From assembly GCF_036246005.1 (NCBI RefSeq), contig NZ_CP109171.1:6746001-6810000 (forward strand): a DNA stretch of 64,000 bases. Reading direction: 5' to 3'. Position 1 is the stretch's first letter. The number at the start of each line of letters is the position of its first letter. The DNA comes from Streptomyces sp. NBC_01723 (GTDB taxonomy: Bacteria > Actinomycetota > Actinomycetes > Streptomycetales > Streptomycetaceae). This document shows, in pieces, positions 42,841-51,871 of the stretch. The notes below the pieces were generated by a model. That model had not been told where the DNA came from. It saw nothing but the letters and a program-made list of their open reading frames with translations, and ran no database searches. The translations under genes were made by a program, and so were the position numbers.

Positions 42841-43803
42841 TTACTTGACGGCGATGGGGTTGACGGGTGAGCCGACGGCCCCGGTGATGGGCAGGGGCGC
42901 GGCGGTGAGCCAGAACGCGTACTCCCCGTCGGCGGCGCAGTCCTCGGCCAGGGAGTCGAGGTCCCACATCTCGCCGATCAGCAGGCCGATGTGCGGGATG
43001 GCGACCTGGTGCAGCGGCTGGAAGGCGTGCTCGAACTCGTTCGGGCGGACCTCGAAGCCCCAGGTGTCGGTGGCGATCGCGGCGATCTCGCTGCCGTGCA
43101 GCCAGCCGGCCGTGGTGAACGACAGCCCCGGGGCGGGCCCACCGGCGTACTCGCCCCAGCCGTCGCGGCGCACTCGGGCGAGCTGGCCGGTTCGGACGAG
43201 GACGATGTCGCCGCGACTCACCCGCACACCGTGGGCCTCGGCGGTCGCGGTCAGGTGCTCCTCGGTGATCGCGAAGCCGTCCGGCAGCTCACCGTCCTCG
43301 CCGACGACCCGGCCGACGTCCAGGAGTACCCCGCGTCCGGCGACGTGCCGGGCCATGTGCTCGATGCCGGTGACCAGGTCGCCGTCGGAGGTGACGACCT
43401 GCTCGGCCGGGCGTCCGTTCCACGCCTTGCCGTGGTCGAAGATGTGGCCGAGCCCGTCCCACTGGGTGGAGCACTGCAACGGCATCGCTATGACGTCGTC
43501 GGCGCCGCCGATGCCGTGCGGCAGGCCCTGGTTGCCGAGGGCCGCGTCCGTGCCGGTGTCCAGCATGGTGTGCACCGGGTTGGTGCGCCGCCGCCAGCCC
43601 TTCTGCGGGCCGTCGATGTCGAACCGCTGCGAGAGGGAGAAGCTGGCACCCCGCCGGATCAGCGCGGCACCTTCACGGCGCTTGGCCTCGTCGAGGAAGT
43701 TGAGTGTGCCGAGCACGTCGTCCTCGCCCCAACGGCCCCAGTTCGAGCACGCCTTCGCGGTCCGGGCGATCGATCCCTCGGGATCGGTGCGGTCCAGGGT
43801 CAT
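42841..43803 (-). CDS. Cyclase-family (kynurenine-formamidase-like) hydrolase
   Basis: A 320-residue protein of the metal-dependent cyclase family. The family motif HxGTHxDxxxH appears as LQCSTQWDGLGHIFDH, with Gln in place of the first His residues, then GVLLDVGRVVGEDGELPDGF, RGDIVLVRTGQL and GAVGSPVNPIAVK at the end. Members hydrolyse formamides or cyclic amides or dehydrate polyketides. In this operon it may open a lactone or hydrolyse an amide; the altered His residues make the metal site uncertain. It overlaps the FAH gene by four bases. Confidence 0.8.
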   Translation of the reverse strand: MTLDRTDPEGSIARTAKACSNWGRWGEDDVLGTLNFLDEAKRREGAALIRRGASFSLSQRFDIDGPQKGWRRRTNPVHTMLDTGTDAALGNQGLPHGIGGADDVIAMPLQCSTQWDGLGHIFDHGKAWNGRPAEQVVTSDGDLVTGIEHMARHVAGRGVLLDVGRVVGEDGELPDGFAITEEHLTATAEAHGVRVSRGDIVLVRTGQLARVRRDGWGEYAGGPAPGLSFTTAGWLHGSEIAAIATDTWGFEVRPNEFEHAFQPLHQVAIPHIGLLIGEMWDLDSLAEDCAADGEYAFWLTAAPLPITGAVGSPVNPIAVK

Positions 43804-44801
43804 CGGGCCGCCTCCGCCACGCATCGGGTGCGCTGGGCGCCGAGTCCGGTGATGGAGGCGTCCATGACGTCGCCGTCGCGCAGCAGCCGGCCCCAGTGCA
43901 TGCCGTTGCCGGCGGGGGAGCCGGTGAGCACCAGGTCGCCGGGGAGCAGCCGTGCGGTCTGCGAGGCGTAGGAGACCATCCGGGCGACGTCGAAGATCAT
44001 GTCCTTGGTGGACTCGTCCTGCATGGTCTCGCCGTTGAGCTTCAGCGTCAGGCGCAGGTCGTCCGGGTCCGTGATCGACGCGGTGGGCACGATCCAGGGC
44101 CCGAGCGGCGTGAAGCCCGGGGCGTTCTTGCTGCGCAGCCAGTCGGTGCCGATCTGCGGCATGTCCCGGCGGAAGACGGTGGCCCGGTCGGTCAGGTCGT
44201 TGGCGATCGTGTAGCCCGCGACGTGGACCAGGGCTTCCTCGACGGACACCTGGTAGGCCGGGCGGCCGATCACCGCGGCCAGTTCCAGTTCCCAGTCGGG
44301 CTTCTCGGCCCACGCGGGCAGCGCGACGTCGTCGTACGGGCCGGTGATCGCGCTCGGCAGGCCGATGAACACGTAGGGCAGGTCCTCGGCCGCCCGCCGG
44401 TCCATGATCTCCGCGGCCTCCGCGCGCCGCTCCGCCTCCGGCCGCTCGTCATCCGGCGCGCGGTGCGCGACGTGCAGGTCGATGACGTGCTGCCGGTAGT
44501 TGGCGCCGGACTGGAAGACCTGGCGCGGCTCGACCGGTGCGTGCACCCGGAAGTCCGCCAGCGGCGCGCGTCGTGGCGCGCTGTCGCCGGCCAGGGCCGA
44601 CAACCGGGGCAGCACCGCCTCCCAGTCGTTCAGGAGGGCCCGTACGCTCAAGTCGCCGTCGTCCAGGACGTCTCGCAGGTCGATCACCTGGGCGTCCGGG
44701 GTGACGAGAGCGGGGAACGCGGCCCCATCGAGGGCCGAAAGGGTGGCGAGGGCGAAGGGTCCGGCGAAGAGGGCGGACGCGGCTTCAGGTTTCACGGACA
44801 T
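43800..44801 (-). CDS. Fumarylacetoacetate-hydrolase-family enzyme
   Basis: A 333-residue FAH-fold enzyme. QVFQSGANYRQHVIDLH starts the core; DWELELAAVIGRPAYQVSVE holds the metal-binding Glu residues, followed by SKNAPGFTPLGPWIVPTASI and LLPGDLVLTGSPAGNGMHWG. It resembles 2-hydroxyhepta-2,4-diene-1,7-dioate isomerase/acylpyruvase proteins. It is the first gene of the catabolic operon, next to the LysR regulator and its palindromic site. The reaction cannot be fixed among isomerase, hydrolase or decarboxylase. Confidence 0.87.
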   Translation of the reverse strand: MSVKPEAASALFAGPFALATLSALDGAAFPALVTPDAQVIDLRDVLDDGDLSVRALLNDWEAVLPRLSALAGDSAPRRAPLADFRVHAPVEPRQVFQSGANYRQHVIDLHVAHRAPDDERPEAERRAEAAEIMDRRAAEDLPYVFIGLPSAITGPYDDVALPAWAEKPDWELELAAVIGRPAYQVSVEEALVHVAGYTIANDLTDRATVFRRDMPQIGTDWLRSKNAPGFTPLGPWIVPTASITDPDDLRLTLKLNGETMQDESTKDMIFDVARMVSYASQTARLLPGDLVLTGSPAGNGMHWGRLLRDGDVMDASITGLGAQRTRCVAEAAR

Positions 44802-44863
44802 GTCCTCCTGATTGCGATGGCACTAATCTGGACTCGCCACCCGCGATCAGGGAAATAGATTCC

Positions 44864-44882
44864 ATGGATGACAGTCATCCAT
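44864..44882. promoter_or_regulatory. LysR-operator-like palindrome
   Basis: ATGGATGACAGTCATCCAT is a perfect 19-bp palindrome (9-bp arms, central A) in the 127-bp region between the divergent FAH gene (start 44801) and LysR gene (start 44929). It is the likely binding site of the LysR protein. Confidence 0.75.
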
Positions 44883-44928
44883 GAGTCAAATTTCCGCAGG
44901 TCATCGCCGAACAACGAGAAAAGTCGCC

Positions 44929-45864
44929 GTGAATCTCAGTCGTCTGGACCTCAACCTCGTCGTCGCCCTGCGCGCTCTCCTCGAAGAGCGCAACGTCACC
45001 CGCGCCGGACAGCGCGTCGGCCTCAGCCAGCCGGCGATGAGCGCGGCGCTCTCCCGCCTGCGCAGGCACTTCGACGACGACCTGCTGGCCCGGGTCGGCG
45101 GCCACTACGAACTCACCGCCCTCGGACAGGTCCTCCTCGACCGCGCGTCCACCGCCTACGACCTGCTGGAACGGCTGTTCGCCAGCCAGGCGGACTTCGA
45201 TCCGGCCAAGGAGAGCCGTGAGTTCAGGCTCGTGGCGTCCGACTACGCGGTCGCCGTCTTCGGTGCCGAACTCGCCCGGGTCGTGCATCAGGAGGCCCCC
45301 GGCATCCGGCTGCGCTTCGCCCAGACGCCGACCACCGTGGTGGACGCCACGGACGCCCTGCTGAGCACCACGGACGGCCTGCTCATGCCGCACGGCGTCA
45401 TCAGCGACTTCCCCGCCACCGACCTCTACCAGGACCGATGGGTCTTCCTCGTCGCCGACGACCACCCGAGCGTCGACGACCGGCTGACCCGGGAAGACCT
45501 GGCCCGGCTGCCCTGGGTCACCTACCAGCGCACCTACGACGCCCCGGCCGTGCGCCAGCTCGGCATGCTGGGCATCGAGCCCCGCGTCGAGGTCTCCGTC
45601 GACAGCTTCCAGATCATGCCGCTGCTGGTCAGCGGAACCCGGCGCATCGCCCTCGTCCAGGCGCGTCTCGCCCGGCTCCTCGCCCCGCTCGCCGCCGTGC
45701 GCGTGGTGGAGCCGCCCTACGAGGCGGTGCCGCTGAGCGAGGCGTTGTGGTGGCACCCCGTGCACACCCACGACGCGGCCCACATCTGGCTGCGCGAGAC
45801 GGCCGCCCGGGTCGGCAGGCGGATGGCCGACGAGCCCGGGGATGAGCCAGGCCCCCGCCCGTGA
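44929..45864 (+). CDS. LysR-family regulator of the catabolic operon
   Basis: About 311 residues from GTG 44929 (NLSRLDLNLVVALRALLEER). The winged HTH is NVTRAGQRVGLSQPAMSAAL with LRRHFDDDLLARVGG; the effector domain begins FRLVASDYAVAVFGAELARV and resembles NodD/LinR-like LysR proteins that respond to aromatic inducers. An ATG at 44881 would place the start inside the 19-bp palindrome and is less likely. It is divergent from the 11-gene operon and probably activates it. Confidence 0.88.
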   Translation: MNLSRLDLNLVVALRALLEERNVTRAGQRVGLSQPAMSAALSRLRRHFDDDLLARVGGHYELTALGQVLLDRASTAYDLLERLFASQADFDPAKESREFRLVASDYAVAVFGAELARVVHQEAPGIRLRFAQTPTTVVDATDALLSTTDGLLMPHGVISDFPATDLYQDRWVFLVADDHPSVDDRLTREDLARLPWVTYQRTYDAPAVRQLGMLGIEPRVEVSVDSFQIMPLLVSGTRRIALVQARLARLLAPLAAVRVVEPPYEAVPLSEALWWHPVHTHDAAHIWLRETAARVGRRMADEPGDEPGPRP

Positions 45865-45873
45865 ACGAAGGAC

Positions 45874-45901
45874 CCATCCACGCTATGGATGGAATCCATC
45901 C
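45874..45901. promoter_or_regulatory. Second GGATG/CATCC palindrome after LysR gene
   Basis: Overlapping dyads CCATCCA-5-TGGATGG (45874-45892) and GGATGGA-A-TCCATCC (45887-45901) share the ATGGAT/ATCCAT half-sites of the site at 44864. It follows the LysR stop by 10 bp. It may be a second LysR site or a weak hairpin terminator. Confidence 0.5.
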
Positions 45902-46129
45902 GCAACGTGAATGACGGTGGGGGTGGGCAGGGCCGCCCGGCAGGACGCATGCTCGGACGGGGCCCGTCGGTGCGCTCCCGCTCGACGTCTCTCTCCGACA
46001 GCCCGAGATGATCCTCATCTCCGCGGTCGACCCTCCCGTACCGTCGGCCGGAGTTTCGCCGTGCTCAGTTTCCATGCCGTACCCGTCATCGGTCCCGCAC
46101 ACGTTCCCCACGGCCCCGAGCCGACCCGG

Positions 46130-47239
46130 TCAGCGCGCAGGAGCCGCCAGCGTCGACCGGCGTACGACCAGTTCGGGTTGGAGCACGACGTGGCGGTGCG
46201 TGTGCCTGATTCCGTGGGCGGTGTCCTCGATGAGCAGCCGGCCGGCCTGCCGTCCCACAGCACTTGCCGGTCGTCGCACCGAGGTGAGTGGTACCACGGC
46301 GGACGCGGCGAATTCGATGTCGTCGTATCCCACCACGGCGATTTCGTCCGGCACTCTGAGGCCGGCCTCGTACAGGGCCTGCAGGACACCGAGGGCGAGC
46401 AGGTCGTTGGCGCAGAAGACGGCGGTGGGCCGCTCGGGCAGACCGAGGATGCGGTGCCCGGCGTCCTTGCCGGCCGTCACGGTGAGGGCGTCGCAGGACA
46501 GTTCTCTCAGCGCGGTGGACGGCAGGCCGGACTCGCTGATCGCGGTGAGGGCGCCGCGGCGGCGGTCCCTCACCTGCTGGAGGCGGTCGGGGCCGCTGAC
46601 GTAGCCGAGGGAGCGGTGGCCACGCTCGAGCAGGTGCCGTACCGCGGCACGTCCGCCCGCCACGTCGTCGATTCCGACGGAGCATGCCGCGGGCTGGGGC
46701 GCGTACTGGTCGGCGACGACGAAGGGCACGGCGTTGCGGCGGAAGGCGGCGAGAGTGCGCCCGACTCCCTCGCCGGAGGCCAGCACGGCCCCGCGGACCT
46801 GGTGCGAAGTGATGAGCGACAGGTGGCGTGCCGCCTCTGCCGGATCGCGGGCGCCCGTGCAGACCATGACGCCGAGGTCCGCCTCACGGGCGGCCTGTTC
46901 CACCCCGGAGGCGAGCGCGGTGAAGAACGGGTTCGCCATGTCGAGGACCATGACGGCGATCACCCGGGAGGCCCATCCGCGCAACTGCCGGGCTCCCTCG
47001 GCCCGGACGTAGCCGAGGGAGTCGATCACTTCCAGGACGCGCGAGCGCGTTCCCTCGGCTACGATCTCGGGCCGGTTGAGGACGTTGGAGACGGTACCGA
47101 GCGAGACGCCTGCCTCCCGCGCCACGTCCTTGATGCCGACCCGGGGACGTGGGCGGCCGACAGGTCCGGCCACCGCCGTCGCTCCGCCGGAGCCACGTTC
47201 GCGGTGAGCTGTGGGAGTGGCTGTCGGTCGCCGGTCCAC
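46130..47239 (-). CDS. LacI-family regulator 2
   Basis: A 369-residue LacI/GalR protein with a 30-residue basic extension before the HTH (VGIKDVAREAGVSLGTVSNV). The periplasmic-binding-like part includes RGAVLASGEGVGRTLAAFRR, ERPTAVFCANDLLALGVLQA and VPLTSVRRPASAVGRQAGRL. GTG 47239 is the start; the stop of the upstream LacI gene ends three bases before it, so the two are cotranscribed. It presumably senses a sugar related to the transport and glycosidase genes at 48562-57427. Confidence 0.87.
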   Translation of the reverse strand: MDRRPTATPTAHRERGSGGATAVAGPVGRPRPRVGIKDVAREAGVSLGTVSNVLNRPEIVAEGTRSRVLEVIDSLGYVRAEGARQLRGWASRVIAVMVLDMANPFFTALASGVEQAAREADLGVMVCTGARDPAEAARHLSLITSHQVRGAVLASGEGVGRTLAAFRRNAVPFVVADQYAPQPAACSVGIDDVAGGRAAVRHLLERGHRSLGYVSGPDRLQQVRDRRRGALTAISESGLPSTALRELSCDALTVTAGKDAGHRILGLPERPTAVFCANDLLALGVLQALYEAGLRVPDEIAVVGYDDIEFAASAVVPLTSVRRPASAVGRQAGRLLIEDTAHGIRHTHRHVVLQPELVVRRSTLAAPAR

Positions 47240-47242
47240 GGC

Positions 47243-48292
47243 CTAGCGTCCCTGCGGGGCGCCGGTGGTGGAGCGCACCACCAGACGGGGGGTCATCGTG
47301 GTCTGCATGGCTCTGTCCCTTCGGCTTTCGACGCGCTCGACGAGCATGCGGGCTGCGGCGGAGCCCATGGTGTGTCCCGCCTGGTCCACGCTGGTCAGTT
47401 GCACGGGGGCCAAGGCGGCGAGCGCGGTGTTGTTGTAGCCGACGAGCGACAGGTCCCGGGGGATGCGCAGGCCGAGTTCGTGCGCGGCGCGGTAGACGCC
47501 CAGTGCGGCGACGTCCGCGCCGGTCATCACGGCGGTCGGAGGACGGTCGGCCGTCAGCAGTGTCATGCCCGCCTTGAAGCCGCCGTCGTCGGAGTAGGCG
47601 GTGTGGTGGACCCGCGCGACCCGGGCGAGTCCGTGCCGTTCCATCGCGTGCAGATAGCCCTCGCTCAGCACGGCCTCCGGTGTGCGCTTCCACTTGTTGG
47701 CCCGGGTACCCGGGGCCGAGACCAGGGCGATGTCACGGTGGCCGAGCGAGACGAGATGATCCACCACCAGACCGGCGCCGAGGTCGTCGGCGTCGACGAC
47801 CGAGTCGTAGGTGTCCGAAGCGTCGTGGTGCCCGATGACCACGGTCGGCGTCGAAGCGGCCGTGTCCAACACCTCCGCGCGCGGTGTCCCCGGGGCGATG
47901 AGGATCAGTCCGTCCATCTGCCGGTCCACCAGGGAACGGATGGTCCTGGCCTGTTCCTCGGGGTCGAAGCCGGCCGCGCCGATCAGCACCGTGTAGTCGG
48001 TGTGGCGGAGTTCGTCCCGGATGCCGTCGAGGATGTCGGCGAAGAAGGCGTTGCGGACGTTGTCCAGCAGTACGCCGATGGTGTAGGTCCGGCCGCGCAT
48101 CCCTCGTGCCGCCGCGTGCGGACGGTAGCCCAGGTCGTCGATGGCCGCCTGGACCTTCTCCCGCATGGCCTCGCTCACGCCGTAGGCATTGCGCATCACC
48201 TTGGAGACGGCGGCCGTGGACACCCCGGCGTGCCGGGCGACATCGGTGATGGTCACGCGCTTGTTCGGCTTGGCTGCGGAAGCCCCGTCCAT
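47243..48292 (-). CDS. LacI-family regulator 1
   Basis: A 349-residue LacI/GalR regulator. The HTH and hinge read VTITDVARHAGVSTAAVSKV and RPHAAARGMRGRTYTIGVLL. The sugar-binding part contains GFDPEEQARTIRSLVDRQMD, RPPTAVMTGADVAALGVYRA and VQLTSVDQAGHTMGSAAARM. It is divergent from the ABC importer and overlies two LacI-type operators in the intergenic region (48322, 48441), so it is the likely local repressor. Its HTH differs from that of regulator 2, suggesting different operators or heteromeric control. Confidence 0.88.
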   Translation of the reverse strand: MDGASAAKPNKRVTITDVARHAGVSTAAVSKVMRNAYGVSEAMREKVQAAIDDLGYRPHAAARGMRGRTYTIGVLLDNVRNAFFADILDGIRDELRHTDYTVLIGAAGFDPEEQARTIRSLVDRQMDGLILIAPGTPRAEVLDTAASTPTVVIGHHDASDTYDSVVDADDLGAGLVVDHLVSLGHRDIALVSAPGTRANKWKRTPEAVLSEGYLHAMERHGLARVARVHHTAYSDDGGFKAGMTLLTADRPPTAVMTGADVAALGVYRAAHELGLRIPRDLSLVGYNNTALAALAPVQLTSVDQAGHTMGSAAARMLVERVESRRDRAMQTTMTPRLVVRSTTGAPQGR

Positions 48293-48321
48293 GGTCCACG
48301 TCCCGAATTGAGTAGGCGTAG

Positions 48322-48335
48322 GTATAACGGTCTAC
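48322..48335. promoter_or_regulatory. LacI-type operator near lacI start
   Basis: GTATAACGGTCTAC is an imperfect 14-bp palindrome centred on CG, the usual LacI-family operator centre. It lies 30 bp upstream of the LacI regulator 1 start and suggests autoregulation. Confidence 0.55.
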
Positions 48336-48440
48336 ACGTTACTCCCCGCTGTCCGTCAAGCCTTTCGTTCATCACTACGGTGTTACCCGCTTGTGTCTTG
48401 ACGGTGGCGGGGGAGCGGTGCAGGGTGTTGCCCACTCGAC

Positions 48441-48458
48441 GTGGAGAACGTTTTACAC
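48441..48458. promoter_or_regulatory. LacI-type operator before ABC importer
   Basis: GTGGAGAACGTTTTACAC is an 18-bp imperfect palindrome with perfect core AACGTT, matching the LacI-family operator pattern. It lies about 100 bp upstream of the solute-binding protein start, in a promoter-proximal position. Confidence 0.7.
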
Positions 48459-48561
48459 GGTCCTGCCGAGTCGCTGCCCGCGTGCTGCCGGGCCCCGTAC
48501 TTCGCCCCTGGCGCTGTTTCCCGCACCTCCCCCCGCTCGTCATGATCCTTGGGAGTCCTCC

Positions 48562-49878
48562 GTGCCCCTTCGTACCTCCCGCGCCCGTCGGGCGCGACTG
48601 AGCCTGCTCACCGCCGGCACCGCCTCGCTCGCGCTGCTCGCCACCGCATGCGGCGGCAGCGGGGCCGGCGGCTCCTCCGCCCCCGAGAACTTCGACTACC
48701 TGGGCGTCACCGAGAACACCACCGTGAAGACGGCGCTGACCACCATGTCCAAGGGTGCCTGCAAGGCCGCGAACGACGCCCTGCCGCTGAAGGTGGAGAC
48801 CGTTCCGCAGGCAAGCCTGGACCAGAAGCTCCAGTTGCTGGCCGGGCAGGACGCGCTGCCAGTGCAGTTCGCCGCCGGCAACGCCCCCGCGCTCACCCAG
48901 CAGCTGGCCGAGTCCGGCAAGGTCGCCGACCTGGAGGCGAAGCTCAAGGAGCTGGGCGTTCTCGACCAGCTGGAGCCGGCCGCCATCTCCACCATCAAGG
49001 CCCTGTACGGCGGGGAACTCCAGGTCCTGCCGTACGAGTACAACGTCGAGGGCATCTTCTACAACAAGAAGCTCTTCGCGGACAACGGCCTGAAGGCGCC
49101 CGGTACATGGGGCGAACTGGTGGCGGCCGCGGCCGAGCTGGAGGCGAAGGGCGTCCAGCCGTTCTCCGCCTCCGGACAGCAGGGCTGGCCGCTCACCCGT
49201 CTCATCAGCGGCTACCTCTACCGCAGCCTCGGCCCCGACGCCCTGCGGAAGGTGGCGGACGGCAAGGCGAAGCTCACCGACCCGGAGTACGTGAAGGCGG
49301 CCGAGGAGGTCGCCGCCCTCGGCAAGAAGGGCTGGTTCGGCAAGGGCGTCGGCTCCATCGACTACGACACCGCGATCAACCAGTTCCTCACCGGCAAGGC
49401 CGCCATGTTCTACATGGGCAGCTGGGCCCTGGCGAACATCTCCGACGACAAGCAGAACAAGATCGGTGCGGAGAACACCGGCTTCATGCCCTTCCCGGCC
49501 GTGACCGGGGGCAAGGGCTCCGTCGACCAGTACCCGTCCAACGTCGGCCTGGGCATCGCCTTCGCCTCGAAGTCCTTCGACAAGAAGACCGGCGACTGGG
49601 TGTCCTGCATCGCGAAGAACTACGGCTCCACCGCGTTGAAGGACCACGGCTCCATCTCCGGCTTCAAGGTGAACACCGAGGTCAAGGACGCCAACGAGGT
49701 CACCACCCAGGTGCGAGACACCATCAGTTCCTCGAAGCAGAACGTGCTGTGGTTCGAGGCCCTGTTCAGCACCAAGGCCACCACCGTCAGCCAGCAGAAC
49801 GCGGCGGGTCTGGTCAGCGGCAGCACGAGCCCCGAGCAGTTCATGCAGACCGTTCAGGACGCACTGGCCGCCCAGTGA
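48562..49878 (+). CDS. Sugar ABC transporter solute-binding lipoprotein
   Basis: A 438-residue family-1 extracellular solute-binding protein. GTG 48562 begins an Arg-rich signal peptide ending ALLATACGGS, with the lipid-anchored Cys at residue 30. Features are EYNVEGIFYNKKLFADNGLK, GSWALANISDD and VSCIAKNYGS. It captures an oligosaccharide outside the cell for the permeases downstream. The LacI operator upstream and the GH78/GH3 genes downstream suggest a rhamnose-containing glycoside. Confidence 0.88.
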   Translation: MPLRTSRARRARLSLLTAGTASLALLATACGGSGAGGSSAPENFDYLGVTENTTVKTALTTMSKGACKAANDALPLKVETVPQASLDQKLQLLAGQDALPVQFAAGNAPALTQQLAESGKVADLEAKLKELGVLDQLEPAAISTIKALYGGELQVLPYEYNVEGIFYNKKLFADNGLKAPGTWGELVAAAAELEAKGVQPFSASGQQGWPLTRLISGYLYRSLGPDALRKVADGKAKLTDPEYVKAAEEVAALGKKGWFGKGVGSIDYDTAINQFLTGKAAMFYMGSWALANISDDKQNKIGAENTGFMPFPAVTGGKGSVDQYPSNVGLGIAFASKSFDKKTGDWVSCIAKNYGSTALKDHGSISGFKVNTEVKDANEVTTQVRDTISSSKQNVLWFEALFSTKATTVSQQNAAGLVSGSTSPEQFMQTVQDALAAQ

Positions 49879-49963
49879 CCGGCCGGGGGCGGCCCACACG
49901 CTCCTGCCCGCCCCGTCGCGCGCGGGCCGCCCCCGTCCCTCCGAAGAAAGTGGACACCCACCC

Positions 49964-50848
49964 ATGCACCGCGTACTCGGTGACCGCAGGGCCATCACGA
50001 TCCTGCTCGGTCCCGCTCTCCTCGTCTATTCCCTGATCATGCTGGTCCCGATGGTGTGGTCGCTCGGGTACTCCTTCACCAAGGGCAACACGATCAACGG
50101 CTTCACCGGAAACGGCGTCGCCAACTTCACCCGCCTCCTCGACGACCCGGCCGTCCACGACGCCCTGTGGTTCACCCTGAAGTACGCCGCCGTCGTCACC
50201 GCCGGGCAGGTTGTCGCCGGGTATCTCCTGGCGCTGCTCTACGTCTTCTTCCTCAAGCGCGCCTCGGCGCTCGTCCGCACTCTGGTGTTCTTCCCGGTCG
50301 TGCTGCCCACCGTCGCCGTCGGCCTGCTCTTCCAGAAGTTCTTCCAGGTCGCCCCACAGACCGGCCCGGTCAACTCCCTTCTCAACGCCGTCGGCATCGA
50401 CTCGATCGACTTCTTCGGCAGTGCCGGCAGCGCCTTCTGGGTCCTGATCGCCATGGACATCTGGCGCTCCATGGGCTTCTACGCCGTACTCCTCTTCGCC
50501 GGCCTCGTCGACATCCCCGACGAGGTCCTGGAATCGGCCCGCCTCGACGGGGCCACGGGACTCAGGCTGGTCCGCCACATCGTGCTGCCGCTGTCCCTGC
50601 CGGTCCTGATGTCCTCGCTGATCTTCAGCATCAACGGCACGCTGAAGGTCTTCGACTCGATCGTCGCGTTGACCAACGGCGGCCCCGGCACGGGCACCAC
50701 CCCGCTGACCCTGTACATGTTCCAGACGTCGTTCACCTACAGCGACTACGGCTACGGCAGCACTGTCGCTCTGCTGCTGACCGTGGTGTGCCTGCTGGTG
50801 AGCCTGGTCGTCTACCGCGTCTCGCGGCGCGACCTCACGGAGGGCTGA
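49964..50848 (+). CDS. Sugar ABC transporter permease 1
   Basis: A 294-residue MalF/UgpA-type permease with six membrane segments. The EAA loop that contacts the ATPase is ESARLDGATGLRLVRHIVLP. N-terminal ITILLGPALLVYSLIMLVPM is the first helix. The next permease starts 5 bp after its stop. No ATPase gene is in the operon; in Streptomyces a shared MsiK-type ATPase elsewhere usually serves such importers. Confidence 0.9.
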   Translation: MHRVLGDRRAITILLGPALLVYSLIMLVPMVWSLGYSFTKGNTINGFTGNGVANFTRLLDDPAVHDALWFTLKYAAVVTAGQVVAGYLLALLYVFFLKRASALVRTLVFFPVVLPTVAVGLLFQKFFQVAPQTGPVNSLLNAVGIDSIDFFGSAGSAFWVLIAMDIWRSMGFYAVLLFAGLVDIPDEVLESARLDGATGLRLVRHIVLPLSLPVLMSSLIFSINGTLKVFDSIVALTNGGPGTGTTPLTLYMFQTSFTYSDYGYGSTVALLLTVVCLLVSLVVYRVSRRDLTEG

Positions 50849-50853
50849 GAGGC

Positions 50854-51762
50854 ATGGCCACCATCGACACACCCGTGAAGACCTCCGTAGGCGGCTCCGG
50901 GAACGCGCCCGTGCGTGCCCCGCGGGCCCGGCGCGGCCGTCCGGGAAGCCGCCTCTGGGTCAAGGTCGTCGTCGCTGTCCTGCTGGTCGTCGAGGTCTAC
51001 CCGATGATCTGGATGTTCCTCACCTCCCTGAAGTCCAACGACGACTACCTGAACAACTCCACCTGGAGCCTGCCCACCACCTGGGAGTGGAGCAATTACA
51101 CCGAGGCGTGGACGACCGGCAACATCGGCCTCTACGTACAGAACAGCCTGCTCGCCGTCGTCCCCGCGCTCGCGCTGATGCTGCTGCTGGGCACCGCCGC
51201 CGGCTTCGCCCTGCAGGTCATGGTGTGGAAGGGCCGCAGCCTCACTCTGCTGGTCTTCCTCGCGGGCATGATGGTCCCGCCGCAGATGATCCTGCTGCCC
51301 CTGTTCACGGTGTACTTCCAGACCGGCCTGTCCGGCACCCTGTGGCCGCTGATCCTCACCTACACCGGCACGGGCTTGCCCCTGACCGTCTTCATGATGG
51401 CCACCTACTACCGGGGCGTCCCCCGCGAGCTGTTCGAGGCCGCCACGATCGACGGCGCCGGCATCCTGCGCGCCTTCTGGACCATCAGTCTCCCCCTGGT
51501 CCGCAACGCCCTGCTCACCGTCGGCCTGGTGCAGTTCTTCTTCATCTGGAACGACCTGCTCATCGCGCTGACCTTCACCAACAACCAGGATCTGCGCACC
51601 ATCCAGGTAGGCCTGCTCAACTTCACCGGTGATTTCGGCGCCACCCAGTACGGCCCCCTCTTCGCGGCCATCTGCATCAACGTCTTCGGCACCCTCCTGA
51701 TCTACCTCTTCCTCAACCAGAAGGTCATGAAGGGCCTCACCTCGGGAGCGTTGAAGGGCTGA
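50854..51762 (+). CDS. Sugar ABC transporter permease 2
   Basis: A 302-residue MalG/UgpE-type permease from ATG 50854. A 35-residue cytoplasmic basic N-terminus precedes the first helix (VKVVVAVLLVVEVYPMIWMF). The EAA motif is FEAATIDGAGILRAFWTISL. It pairs with permease 1 to form the channel for the sugar bound by the lipoprotein at 48562. Confidence 0.9.
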   Translation: MATIDTPVKTSVGGSGNAPVRAPRARRGRPGSRLWVKVVVAVLLVVEVYPMIWMFLTSLKSNDDYLNNSTWSLPTTWEWSNYTEAWTTGNIGLYVQNSLLAVVPALALMLLLGTAAGFALQVMVWKGRSLTLLVFLAGMMVPPQMILLPLFTVYFQTGLSGTLWPLILTYTGTGLPLTVFMMATYYRGVPRELFEAATIDGAGILRAFWTISLPLVRNALLTVGLVQFFFIWNDLLIALTFTNNQDLRTIQVGLLNFTGDFGATQYGPLFAAICINVFGTLLIYLFLNQKVMKGLTSGALKG

Positions 51763-51871
51763 CCCAGTCCTGGCCCCGGCCTGCCGTCTCCCCGGACCCC
51801 GGTACCGGGTAGCTCGCCGCGCCCATTGTCACGCTCCCGAATGTGACCACACGTGAAAGAAGGGTCGCCCC

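Noticed and set aside
44881..44928. Earlier ATG start for the LysR gene
   Set aside because: It lies inside the 19-bp operator palindrome, and the conserved LysR N-terminus begins at GTG 44929.
45911..48601. Long plus-strand open frame across both LacI genes
   Set aside because: It is antisense to two well-supported regulators and looks like a GC-bias shadow.
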